13,239 nt of DNA from Actinomycetota bacterium. Lineage in GTDB: Bacteria > Actinomycetota > CADDZG01 > WHSQ01. Positions within the stretch are counted from its first letter, which is position 1; every line of letters begins with the position of its first letter. The DNA lies in contig JACDBF010000119.1 of NCBI GenBank assembly GCA_013695055.1, positions 1-13,239 of the forward strand, in the 5' to 3' direction. The position numbers were made by a program, and so were the translations under genes. Under the pieces are notes generated by a model that had not been told where the DNA came from, did not search any database, and saw nothing but the letters and a program-made list of their open reading frames with translations. This document shows, in pieces, positions 6,585 through 13,239 of this stretch.

Positions 6585-9500
6585 TTAGCTCGATCGAGGG
6601 GCATCCCCGGAGGTCGTGGCCCTCTCGACCCTGTACACCTCAACCGGATGGTCGAAGCCCTTGAGAGACAGTTGCTCGCTCGATGGCTGCAGATCTCTCT
6701 GCGCAAGCCAGGCGCCGAGGCGTTTGTAGGCATCGGCGCTGAGGATGATCTCACCCTCCCTCGCCTGCGCCTGGAGTCGCGCCGCCAGATTGGTCGTCTC
6801 GCCCAGCACGCTCACGTTGCCGTCGGGGACGAATCGGCCCACGATCGCGGGACCGACCGCGATGCCGACGCCGAGCCGGAGATCCCTGAGGGCGGCTTTG
6901 TCTTGGAGCGCGGCCGCGGCCTCCATCGCGTGCTCGCAATGGTCCACACGAGCACCCGATGCATTGAAGGTCGCCATCACCGCATCCCCCGCAAACTTGT
7001 CGACGAGGCCATAGTGGCGCTCAACCTCGTTCTTCGCCCATCTCTGCAAGGTCGCGATGCGCTCCGCCATGTCCTGAGGCGCATGAGACGCGGTCATCGC
7101 GGTGTAGCCGCGCACGTCCGCGAACATCACCGTGACGAGGCGCTCACCGGCATCGAGGCTGACCTCGTCTGACTCCTCGCCATCCGCTGTTTCGTCTTCG
7201 TCTATGTCGAGCTCGAGTCCGAGCCCTTGCGCGGTGCTCATGACCTCGCTCTCTACTAGCCGCGCGCCGCGCGCCCGAGCCTCATCGACCACTGAGACAA
7301 GCTCGTTCGCCGCCGCTGATTCGTCGCCAGCTCCGGCAAGAGCCTCGGCGAGGAGCACCCTCGTCCTCAGCTCGTACAGCTTGTAACGAGACGCCGCGAA
7401 GCCGGCCGCAGCCGACTCGAACAACGATCTCGCCTCCTCGGCATCGCCCTCGACCAGCCGGATGCGGCCGCGCGCCTGCTCGAGGAACGGTGCTCCGACC
7501 TTCGTCTCAAGCGTCGAACCCGAATGGATCAGCCGCTTTGCCTCGTCGAGCAGGCCGGCTTGCAGGAATCCCTCAACTCCCAGCGCAAGGGTCACGCGGT
7601 AAAGCCGCAGCGCGCCGGTGTTGTCGAGGATCGACCGGGCGGCTTCCGTCAATTTGTCTGCATCACCGACCGCAAGGTGATAGCGAAGCCGAGGGTAGGA
7701 GTCGTAGACGATGTCCTGTACCTCGGCTCGTGTCGCGATCTCGGGAAGATGGTGGCCCGCCTCCTCGATCCTGCCGAGCTCGAGGAGAGCCTCCGCCACC
7801 AGCAGCCGGCTGCGCCACACGTATTTGCCGGCGTTCAGCTCCTCGAACAGCCGCAGCGAGTTGCGCGCGACCTCGAGGGCTTGAAAGGGCTCGCCCAACG
7901 CGTTGAAGACGTAGCTCGCAGCGAGCATGTTGGACCCGGTGAAGAAGTTTCCCGGCACATCCGTCTTCAGCCGCTGCAGGCGCTCCTCTATCTCCGGCAG
8001 CATCAGGTAGACGCGCACCCACACGTCGTTCCACGCCGTGTTCGTGGCGATCCACGCATAGCCGCTCGCAAGCGCAACTTCATAGCTCCGATCGAGACTG
8101 TCCAACCCATGGGCGATGTCGCCGGCGTCCAGCTGGGCGAGGCCTAGAAAGCCCAGAGCCCACGCGTACGCATCGCGCGCCCCGACCTCTTCCGCGGTCG
8201 TCACCGCCTTCTCGGCCACCCTGAGCCCTTTGTGACCATCGAGTTCGAAGATGTGCAGGCCGGCGATGCGGAGATAAGCGACGGCGAGATCCGCGTTCGG
8301 CCGTTTCTCGAGCAGCTTGCGGGCGCGCTCGTAATCGGCGGCGGCGAGATCTGGGCGCGAGCGCTCCCAGCGGCATCGCCCGCGCGTGAGGAGATACCGG
8401 CCGAGGAGTTGCTCGTCACCCGCCGACTCGAGCGCAGGGATGCCCTCCTCGAAGTACTTCTCAGCTTTCGTGGGTTGATTGTCCTGCCACAGCGCGTGGC
8501 CGGTCCTGCACAGCAACTCCGCTCTCTGCTTTGGGTCAGAGACGTGCTCCAGCGCGCGCTCGTAGAGCTTGACCGCATCGCCGTACGAGTGTGTTCGTTC
8601 CGCTTGCCGTGCTCCCTCGACACACACGGGCACAGCCTCCTCGTACCTCCCCGCTGCGAGGAGATGCAGCGCGATGTCGACCGGCCAGGCGGAGGGTTGC
8701 GCTGCCAAGAAGTCCGCCGCGTCGGAGTGAATCTGGCGACGGCGTGGAAGCACCGTCTCCGCATAGATGGCTTCCTGAGTCAGGGCATGGCGGAAACGGT
8801 ACCTGTTGGGGGCGCTCCGATCCTCTTCGAGGAGCTGCTCGCGCGTCGCCGCCTCCAGCAAGCGCTGCACGGCCGTCTCGTCGGCTTCAGCGACGGCGAT
8901 AAGTGTCGAGTAATCGAAGCTCCGTCCCAGCACGCTGGCAGCCTGCAGCACCCTTATCTCGGCCGGGTCGAGTCGCTGCACGCGCAGGAGGATCGTGTCG
9001 CTGACCGTCTCGGGTATGCGAAGGTCGTCGAGCTCTCTGCGCTGCCAGCCGGCATCGCTGCGGAAGATGTCACCGCGATCCAGTGCCTCCTTGAGCATCT
9101 CCTCGAGGACAAAGGGGTTGCCTTCCGTGCGATCGTGCATGAAGCTGCCGAATTCCTCGCTCAAGTCAGTGGTGTCAAAAATGGCCGAGATCGCGTCGCG
9201 CACATCCACCACAGACATCTCCCGAAGCTCGATGACGTCTGTTAAGCCGGCGCGTCGCCATCCCTGAACGGTCGGAAGCAGCGGATGACCCCGGTGCAGC
9301 TCATCGCTGCGGTAAGTCGCAAGGACCATGATCCGCAGGGTCTTCAGTCTGCGAGCGAGATAATCGAGCAGCTCGCGCGTCGACGCGTCGGCCCAGTGGA
9401 TGTCCTCGATCACGAGCAAGACACAGCTTCGCCGTGCTGGGATCGAAAGCAAGGTGATCATTGATTCGAAAAGACGTAGCTTCATCTGGACCGGGTCGGT

Positions 9501-9884
9501 GGTTGTCGAGACCGATGTAGAGCCGAGCTGGGGAAAGAGCTGTGCGAGCTCCGGGCGGGCAGAGCCGAGCTCGGCCGCAAGAACGTCTGCATCTTCGATC
9601 GAGAGGTAGTTGCCCAGAGCCTCGAGAAGGGGAAGATAGGGCAACGCCAGCTCCGCTTCGCTGCACCCGCCCGACAGCACGGTGCACCCGAGCTTGTGGG
9701 CGCGCTTTTCCAACTCTTTGGCGAGGCGCGTCTTGCCTATACCCGCCTCGCCCGCGAGGACGACAAAGTGGCTCTGCCCCCTGTTGGCCGCCAGCAGCGC
9801 GTCCTCCAGCCGGTCGAGCTGCTCGCCCCGCCCGATCAGCACGGAGCATACGGCCTGAGCGATCACACGCTTATTGTGCGTCAT
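6585..9884 (-). CDS. STAND-type ATPase / TPR / C-terminal class III nucleotide cyclase
   Basis: This 1099-residue signalling protein is predicted to couple ATP-dependent sensing to cyclic nucleotide synthesis. Domains in order are as follows. Residues 16-410 form a AAA/NB-ARC-like ATPase: LIGRGEQLDRLE at 16-27, Walker A GEAGIGKT (45-52), Walker B VLLVIEDIHWAD (155-166), RTEGNPFVLEEML (251-263) and FRHALTQEAIY (363-373). TPR-like helical repeats run from about 430 to 890. The class III cyclase domain covers about 913-1088, with metal aspartates D923 (FADVRGYT) and D967 (DKFAGDAVMATF), K963, and N1032/R1036 in TNLAARL. The order is the reverse of that in the 619-4068 protein, and there is no zinc ribbon. 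The residue usually Asp for adenine contact appears to be Ser (in VSVLGE), so ATP versus another substrate is not certain. The ATG at 9884 gives a complete ATPase N-terminus. AAGGG lies close upstream, with suboptimal spacing. A methyltransferase gene follows after 15 bp. Confidence 0.93.
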   Translation of the reverse strand: MTHNKRVIAQAVCSVLIGRGEQLDRLEDALLAANRGQSHFVVLAGEAGIGKTRLAKELEKRAHKLGCTVLSGGCSEAELALPYLPLLEALGNYLSIEDADVLAAELGSARPELAQLFPQLGSTSVSTTTDPVQMKLRLFESMITLLSIPARRSCVLLVIEDIHWADASTRELLDYLARRLKTLRIMVLATYRSDELHRGHPLLPTVQGWRRAGLTDVIELREMSVVDVRDAISAIFDTTDLSEEFGSFMHDRTEGNPFVLEEMLKEALDRGDIFRSDAGWQRRELDDLRIPETVSDTILLRVQRLDPAEIRVLQAASVLGRSFDYSTLIAVAEADETAVQRLLEAATREQLLEEDRSAPNRYRFRHALTQEAIYAETVLPRRRQIHSDAADFLAAQPSAWPVDIALHLLAAGRYEEAVPVCVEGARQAERTHSYGDAVKLYERALEHVSDPKQRAELLCRTGHALWQDNQPTKAEKYFEEGIPALESAGDEQLLGRYLLTRGRCRWERSRPDLAAADYERARKLLEKRPNADLAVAYLRIAGLHIFELDGHKGLRVAEKAVTTAEEVGARDAYAWALGFLGLAQLDAGDIAHGLDSLDRSYEVALASGYAWIATNTAWNDVWVRVYLMLPEIEERLQRLKTDVPGNFFTGSNMLAASYVFNALGEPFQALEVARNSLRLFEELNAGKYVWRSRLLVAEALLELGRIEEAGHHLPEIATRAEVQDIVYDSYPRLRYHLAVGDADKLTEAARSILDNTGALRLYRVTLALGVEGFLQAGLLDEAKRLIHSGSTLETKVGAPFLEQARGRIRLVEGDAEEARSLFESAAAGFAASRYKLYELRTRVLLAEALAGAGDESAAANELVSVVDEARARGARLVESEVMSTAQGLGLELDIDEDETADGEESDEVSLDAGERLVTVMFADVRGYTAMTASHAPQDMAERIATLQRWAKNEVERHYGLVDKFAGDAVMATFNASGARVDHCEHAMEAAAALQDKAALRDLRLGVGIAVGPAIVGRFVPDGNVSVLGETTNLAARLQAQAREGEIILSADAYKRLGAWLAQRDLQPSSEQLSLKGFDHPVEVYRVERATTSGDAPRSS

Positions 9885-9938
9885 TGCCCTTGGGATGTCA
9901 CGACCGAAGCACGGGAACGGACGTTGTCACACGAAGGC

Positions 9939-9948
9939 TGAAGGGTGC
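9939..9948 (-). repeat. Terminal repeat of the right insertion-sequence fragment
   Basis: TGAAGGGTGC here is identical to the outer 10 bp of the left IS (301-310 read on minus) and of the miniature element at 12137-12408. It lies 33 bp past the transposase stop, compared with 16-25 bp for the corresponding repeat in the left copy. Confidence 0.78.
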
Positions 9949-9980
9949 GGAAAAGGCATCGTGCCTGGTCATGCTGCCAC

Positions 9981-10200
9981 TCAGTATTGATGGATGAGAC
10001 CACCCAGGCGATCGCGGCGACGGATACTTGAGCAAGCCGATACCTCGGGTGACCTCGTGGGTGCGGTCTCGGGAGCCTTCAGGTCCAGCCCTCGATGCGG
10101 CCTCTGCTGGTTGTAGTGATTGGCGTAGGTACGCAGCACCCTGTGGAGGTGGCCATCGCCCGTGAATCAACAGCCAGTCGAGGCATTCGGCTCGCACGGT
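9981..10200 (-). pseudogene. Frameshifted, 5'-truncated transposase fragment
   Basis: Read on minus from 10200, the first frame gives TVRAECLDWLLIHGR and then diverges into unrelated sequence. About 45 bases in (near 10152-10158), shifting by one base restores HLHRVLRTYANHYNQQRPHR, then GLDLKAPE and RRRDRLGGLIHQY, with a TGA at 9981-9983. The restored frame aligns residue by residue with the left copy (HLENVLKIYIHHYNRQRPHR ... RRRDRLGGLLHEY). The break is consistent with one extra base. The catalytic Glu segment is absent. This is a dead gene fragment and its product is not expected to function. Confidence 0.85.
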
Positions 10201-10462
10201 CGTCATCACCGCTACCGCCGGTCATGGTGTCGTCACCCATACCAGCCTCTTTCCACCCGTCGAAGTAATCACCTGGGCCACCGTTGCCGTTTGTCACGTC
10301 GTTGCCGAAGCCGCCGGTAAAGTAGTCGTGGCCCTCGCCGAGGTTTGATCCACCTTCCAGGCGGTCGACCCCATCGCCACCGCCGAAAAAGTCATTCAGG
10401 CCGCCGCCACCAAAGATGACGTCGGTGCCCCGCGACAAGCACGGCCCGATAGTGCCTAAGCA
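10201..10462 (-). pseudogene. Truncated RTX (hemolysin-type calcium-binding) repeat remnant
   Basis: On minus, the frame open from the stop at 10463-10465 reads Gly/Asp-rich nonapeptide-like repeats (TDVIFGGGGLNDFFGGGDGVD, FTGGFGNDV, MGDDTMTGGSGDD). RTX repeats bind calcium and fold into parallel beta-rolls in secreted proteins exported mostly by type I systems or, in Gram-positives, by other routes. Here there is no signal or N-terminal domain before the repeats. At about 10200-10212 the frame runs straight into transposase sequence and stops at 10079. Both ends are therefore lost. A TTG at 10438 can nominally start the frame, but no good ribosome binding site was seen. The spacing of repeats is irregular, suggesting decay. 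Confidence 0.7.
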
Positions 10463-10496
10463 TCATGACTACGACTCGGCTTTTCCTCTCAGGCCA

Positions 10497-11423
10497 TCAG
10501 TCCATCCAGAATGGAAAACCGGCATGGCTGAAGAGCTCTACGTAGCCTGAGCCGTCACTGCGGATGGCGCAGATCTTGGAGGGGGGAGGGATCGCGCAGT
10601 TGAAAGCAATCCAAGGGCCTGAGGGTGACCAATTTGGTTCGCCCGCCGAACTGCTTACTTCAGGATCCGTCACCCGTCGGCGGTTGGAGCCGTCCGCCTC
10701 CATTACCCATATCCCGGCCCCATCGACACCGTCTGAGTAAAAAGCGATTTCGCGACTATCGGGGGACCAGGTGGGCCAGTTCTCTTGGTCCATCGTCTTC
10801 GTGAGGCGGGCGAGCTCGGTCCCATCGCTGCTCATTGCATAGATCTCGAAATTCCCGTCGTACCCGGTGAATGCTATGCGGGTTCCGTCAGGAGACCATG
10901 CCGGATATTGGGCCTCGAAATCTCCATGGGTGAGTTGGCGGACGTCGCTTCCATCCGAGTCCATGACATAGATCTGCGCGACGTTCTCATTTGGTGGACG
11001 TGAGGAGAAGACTATGTACCTCCCGTCTGGAGACCAGGAAGCCATGGCGTCGTATCTGGAGCCGGCTGCTTTGCTCACATTAGTCACGGTGGAACCGTCT
11101 CGACTCACGACGTAGATGTACCCTCCCTTCTTAGACTCTGCGCGAACCAGAAAATGCTGTGCACTCGTGGACCAGTAGGGGCCGCTATACGCGTGCGGGA
11201 CGCGCGCGACGAGGGCTCTCTCGCGCCCATCTGCTCGGGCAACGAAAAGCCTGTTGCCCACCATGAAAGCGACTTTCCTGTCGGCCACCTCGACCGGAAG
11301 CGCCGTTTGCTTGGATGGTGAGCGCGGCGAAACAGGAGGTCGTTTCCCGGCGACCTCGGTTGGGCCCGACACACATGCGGCGAGACCCAAGCACAGCAGC
11401 GCGACTAGCAATCGAATACTCAC
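10497..11423 (-). CDS. Beta-propeller (PD40/TolB-like) lipoprotein
   Basis: This 308-residue exported protein has a lipoprotein signal: MSIRLLVALLCLGLAAC with lipobox LAAC and lipidated Cys17. A Pro/Ser-rich linker follows (about 20-45). The rest is WD40-like/PD40 blades with the W-S-P-D-G...I-A-F signature at about 130, 176, 219 and 265, plus a weaker one at 84. The blades are 43-46 residues apart, and each ends in an IYVMDSDGS-like strand. Such repeats form a propeller surface for protein binding, as in the C-terminal half of TolB. The protein is shorter than TolB and lacks its N-terminal domain, so 'TolB-like' describes fold only. The start is GTG at 11423 with AGAGG 4 bases upstream. It is probably anchored outside the cytoplasmic membrane. 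The ligand is unknown. The gene diverges from the NTF2-like gene at 11703. Confidence 0.88.
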   Translation of the reverse strand: MSIRLLVALLCLGLAACVSGPTEVAGKRPPVSPRSPSKQTALPVEVADRKVAFMVGNRLFVARADGRERALVARVPHAYSGPYWSTSAQHFLVRAESKKGGYIYVVSRDGSTVTNVSKAAGSRYDAMASWSPDGRYIVFSSRPPNENVAQIYVMDSDGSDVRQLTHGDFEAQYPAWSPDGTRIAFTGYDGNFEIYAMSSDGTELARLTKTMDQENWPTWSPDSREIAFYSDGVDGAGIWVMEADGSNRRRVTDPEVSSSAGEPNWSPSGPWIAFNCAIPPPSKICAIRSDGSGYVELFSHAGFPFWMD

Positions 11424-11702
11424 AGTGCCTCTACACCATCCCCTAGGAAAAGGTTCCTTGGTGATGGAGTGACGTCAACGCCCAGGCCTCGAGGAGCCAG
11501 TCCCGAGCTTCGGAGCCTACTGATCACTTGGTGGCCCGCTCGAACCGCCCGCTCCTCTCGGCGGCCCGGAGAAAGGCGACCGACGTAACCGGTTGCTTCG
11601 CTACGATGTGCCCGGCTGCGTACACAAGGCACCTGGCGTCCTCGGAGTCCGGCGCTGCAAGAAGGAACGATTGTAGGCTAGCCCTCCTATGGAGGAAGAG
11701 GC

Positions 11703-12095
11703 GTGTACATGAGCGAGTTGAGCGATCGGACGAACGAGTCGGACATCGCGGCGGTGACGGAGGTGGTGCTCGCCTATTACGAGGGGATGATGGCGGGCGA
11801 CGAGGCGAAGCTCGCCCATGCGTTTCACCCGCGGGCCTGCATCGTCGGCAACTACCGGGGAGAGCTGGAATGGCTAACACTCGACGAGTTCGTCGGCGAG
11901 TGCAAGGATGGGGCAGCAGACTCGGGGGGCTACTGGTGGCGGATCGATGGCCTCTCGTTCGAGGGCGACACCGCCTTGGTTAGGCTTGGTTCGCGGTACG
12001 CTGGCCAGTCGTACAGCGACGATCTGTCCATGCTCCTGATCGACGGAGCTTGGCGCATCGTCCACAAGACCTGGTACGCGCATCCCGCGGAGTGA
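11703..12095 (+). CDS. NTF2-like / SnoaL-like protein (putative lumazine-binding type)
   Basis: This is a 130-residue cytoplasmic protein of the cone-shaped NTF2-like alpha+beta fold. An N-terminal helix IAAVTEVVLAYYEGMMAGDEAKLAHAFHP (15-43) is typical of SnoaL/lumazine-binding-like members. Strands follow, with WLTLDEFV (57-64), the W78-W79 pair, and a final hairpin LSMLLIDGAWRIVHKTWYAHP (108-128). Members bind small molecules or act as enzymes. No catalytic residue can be assigned, so the function is unknown. GGAGG (11691-11695) lies 7 bases before GTG 11703, which supports that start. ATG 11709 with AGAGG (11697-11701) 7 bases upstream is an equally good alternative, two residues shorter. 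A miniature inverted-repeat element begins 41 bp after the stop. Confidence 0.85.
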   Translation: MYMSELSDRTNESDIAAVTEVVLAYYEGMMAGDEAKLAHAFHPRACIVGNYRGELEWLTLDEFVGECKDGAADSGGYWWRIDGLSFEGDTALVRLGSRYAGQSYSDDLSMLLIDGAWRIVHKTWYAHPAE

Positions 12096-12136
12096 AGGCA
12101 CCGCGAGAGCGGCGCGCGAAGCCAAGCGCGGAGACC

Positions 12137-12180
12137 TGAAGGGTGCATTTATTGGGTTACCCCCCTGAGCTGGGACTTTG
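12137..12180 (+). repeat. Left terminal inverted repeat of the miniature element
   Basis: It starts TGAAGGGTGCATTTAT and includes CTGAGCTGGG at 12165-12174. It pairs with 12364-12408 on the opposite strand, with about six mismatches and one gap by eye. Confidence 0.85.
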
Positions 12181-12363
12181 CGTGTCAGCCAATGAATGCC
12201 GCCGCCCCTCCCGACGTGAGCACACCGGGCGGTGGAGCCGCTCATGGAGTGACTCTCAACCCTAACTTGATCCTTTAGCCGACTACTTCTCTTGGCAGTT
12301 AAGTGCCAACCAGACCGAGCTCCCGATTCCCGAGCTCCATGGCGACTCTCGGGACTCAGTTCC

Positions 12364-12408
12364 CAAAAGCCCAGCTCAGAGGCGGGAACCGGATAAATGC
12401 ACCCTTCA
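12364..12408 (-). repeat. Right terminal inverted repeat of the miniature element
   Basis: On the plus strand it ends ATAAATGCACCCTTCA at 12393-12408, the exact complement of the left terminus. The inner match CCCAGCTCAG lies at 12370-12379. Confidence 0.85.
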
Positions 12409-12876
12409 CTCTCGTTCCGGAAGGGACGATCCCGCTTGTCACCGCTGTGCGCGGCTGCCACTGACGAGGCGGGTCGATACTTCCGGTGGTGGGTTCGGCG
12501 GGAGTCCAGAGCCCTTAGCAGATGACTATGGCTGAATCACTGCAGGGACTGGTTTCATTGCCGTTCAACTTCTCGGTCGGAGTGCCGCAGACGCGCCTCC
12601 GATAGGCCAACGTCTCAGGTGCGGAACCCATGCCCTCGAGGGCATGGGTTCCGCCGGGGAGCTCGACGACCCCCGCTGGCCGTGGCGAGAACGAACCGAG
12701 TCACGAAACCAACATTGCAGTCGCGGTATCGGCTAACCGGCCGATGCGAAGACGGCGACTCGCCCGACGCTAGCTTCTGAGGAGTGGCCGGCCCGGCGCC
12801 GACCGGCTCGTCGCGCTGCAGCAGGAGCCCGCGACAGAGATTCCGAGCAATGGCAGCCGGCGGGATCCGTCGACCG
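12409..12876. other. Intergenic region between the miniature element and the agmatinase gene
   Basis: These 468 bases contain a perfect palindrome at 12621-12654 (listed separately). No reading frame looks like a gene. A 27-codon frame at 12522-12605 has no recognisable features. No tRNA-like cloverleaf was seen. Confidence 0.5.
12621..12654. terminator. Perfect 34-bp palindrome, possible bidirectional terminator
   Basis: The arm GCGGAACCCATGCCCTC is followed immediately by its exact reverse complement, giving 17-bp arms with no spacer (in RNA the central bases would form the loop). It lies between converging genes (plus-strand NTF2-like gene, minus-strand agmatinase), where a shared terminator is expected. 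No T-run follows on either strand, so it would have to work as a hairpin without a U-tail. It could instead be a protein-binding palindrome. Confidence 0.5.
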
Positions 12877-13239
12877 TCAGCTCCGACCGACGGAGAGCGC
12901 CTTGAGAGCCAGCATCTCCTGGCAGACACTCGCTGCCAGCCATGCCGTGATTCCCGCGGGATCGTAAGGGGGAGAGACCTCGACGCAGTCGAACCCGCAG
13001 AAATCGATGCCGGTCAGAGCCGTGAGGTAGTCGAGTGCCTGGGCGCTGGTCGGGCCCCCCACTTCTGGAGTTCCGGTCCCGGGGGCGAAGGCGGGATCGA
13101 CGAAGTCGACATCGAAAGACAGAAACGCCTTGGCGTCATCAACTCGCTTTCGAACACGGTCGCCGTATTCCTGCGGAGACATTGTCTTGAGCTCCGCCCA
13201 GGGAACAGCATCAAAGCCGAGTCGCGCGGGTTCCTCCTC
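12877..13239 (-). CDS. Agmatinase/arginase-family ureohydrolase, C-terminal part (5' cut by window edge)
   Basis: The frame is open from the right window edge (beginning EEEPARLGFDAVPW) to TGA at 12877-12879, about 120 residues. It therefore lacks the N-terminal half of a family that is usually about 300 residues long. It holds the ureohydrolase signature SFDVDFVDPAFAPGTGTPEV, including the metal-binding D-x-D pair. Near the end it has GFDCVEVSPPYDPAGITAWLAA, the usual last strand and helix with the conserved Glu and Asp. These enzymes use a two-manganese site to hydrolyse guanidino compounds to urea. Agmatine (to putrescine), guanidinobutyrate and similar substrates cannot be told apart from this half. 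An ATG at 13182 is internal and not the true start. Confidence 0.9.
   Translation of the reverse strand, partial: EEEPARLGFDAVPWAELKTMSPQEYGDRVRKRVDDAKAFLSFDVDFVDPAFAPGTGTPEVGGPTSAQALDYLTALTGIDFCGFDCVEVSPPYDPAGITAWLAASVCQEMLALKALSVGRS

Larger units (their letters stand above)
9939..10200 (-). mobile_element. Degraded 3' fragment of an insertion sequence, inverted relative to the left one
   Basis: On the minus strand this stretch reads from inside a transposase gene to the element end, where TGAAGGGTGC occupies 9939-9948. Coding similarity to the left copy (1-285) is clear: TVRAECLDWLL, HYNQQRPHRGLDLKAPE and RRRDRLGGLIHQY. The sequence upstream of TVRAECLDW, including the catalytic Glu segment, is missing. 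It is replaced at about 10201-10212 by RTX repeat sequence, so this copy is truncated and cannot be active. Confidence 0.85.
12137..12408. mobile_element. 272-bp miniature inverted-repeat transposable element
   Basis: The ends are long imperfect inverted repeats: 44 bp at 12137-12180 and 45 bp at 12364-12408. They are identical over the outer 16 bp (TGAAGGGTGCATTTAT) and again over CTGAGCTGGG, with a few mismatches and one single-base gap between. The interior (about 180 bp) has no transposase frame. The outer 10 bp equal the tips of both transposase-bearing fragments in this window (301-310, 9939-9948), so it looks like a non-autonomous derivative or passenger of that family. The flanking bases (gagacc / ctctcg) show no target duplication. 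Paired, the repeats could also form a large hairpin downstream of the NTF2-like gene. Confidence 0.82.

Noticed and set aside
6552..8147. Plus-strand frames (6552-7172 and 7524-8147) antisense to the second cyclase gene
   Set aside because: They are mirror frames of the cyclase domain and TPR coding sequence, with no domain of their own and no ribosome binding site worth noting.
8232..9245. Long plus-strand open frame (337 codons) opposite the second cyclase gene
   Set aside because: It lies wholly antisense to a protein with clear ATPase and TPR motifs, and its translation shows no recognisable domain. It is the expected high-GC shadow frame.
619..9884. Pycsar-type or CBASS-like anti-phage system
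   Set aside because: The cyclases are fused to ATPase/TPR modules and the cNMP-binding protein carries no membrane, TIR or nuclease effector, so the hallmarks of those systems are missing.
12522..12605. 27-codon frame starting ATGACTATGGCT
   Set aside because: It is short, has no ribosome binding site of note and no similarity I recognise.
1..13239. CRISPR array, tRNA or rRNA genes
   Set aside because: No regularly spaced direct repeats, cloverleaf-like segments or rRNA-like stretches were seen on either strand by reading.

Overview
This is a high-GC bacterial window. Its gene content, namely zinc-ribbon/cyclase/ATPase/TPR proteins, a PD40 lipoprotein, an SnoaL/NTF2-like protein and GTG/TTG start codons, fits a soil-type Actinomycetota, perhaps Thermoleophilia-like. 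That placement is inferred from style and not proven. Long open frames opposite real genes are the usual high-GC shadows and are not annotated.

Layout, left to right: (a) 1-310 is the 3' end of an insertion sequence carrying the C-terminus of a DDE integrase-type transposase. (b) 337-480 is a short coding remnant. (c) 619-4068 is a very large signalling protein with the order zinc ribbon, class III nucleotide cyclase, AAA/STAND-type ATPase, TPR-like repeats. (d) 4554-4991 is a small stand-alone cyclic-nucleotide-binding protein on the same strand. (e) 4992-5813 has no convincing gene. (f) On the minus strand, 9884-6585 encodes a second giant cyclase with the opposite order (ATPase, TPR, then C-terminal cyclase). 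It is followed after 15 bp by a SAM-dependent methyltransferase (6569-5814). (g) 9939-10200 is an inverted, frameshifted fragment of the same kind of insertion sequence as at the left edge. It is fused to a truncated RTX (calcium-binding repeat) remnant at 10201-10462. (h) 11423-10497 (minus) is a beta-propeller lipoprotein. (i) 11703-12095 (plus) is an NTF2-like protein. (j) 12137-12408 is a 272-bp miniature inverted-repeat element whose outer 10 bp (TGAAGGGTGC) are identical to the ends of both insertion-sequence fragments. (k) 12621-12654 is a perfect 34-bp palindrome. (l) From 13239 down to 12877 (minus) is the C-terminal part of an agmatinase/arginase-family enzyme, cut by the window edge.

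The main functional idea is a cyclic-nucleotide signalling locus: two ATP-sensing cyclases of mirrored architecture bracket a small cNMP-binding protein and a methyltransferase. The locus lies between inward-facing 3' ends of one insertion-sequence family. Making the nucleotide (cyclases) and binding it (cNMP-binding protein) are supported by motifs. A direct pathway link is inference from proximity. The mobile-element evidence (two degraded copies plus a non-autonomous derivative with matching termini) is seen directly in the sequence.
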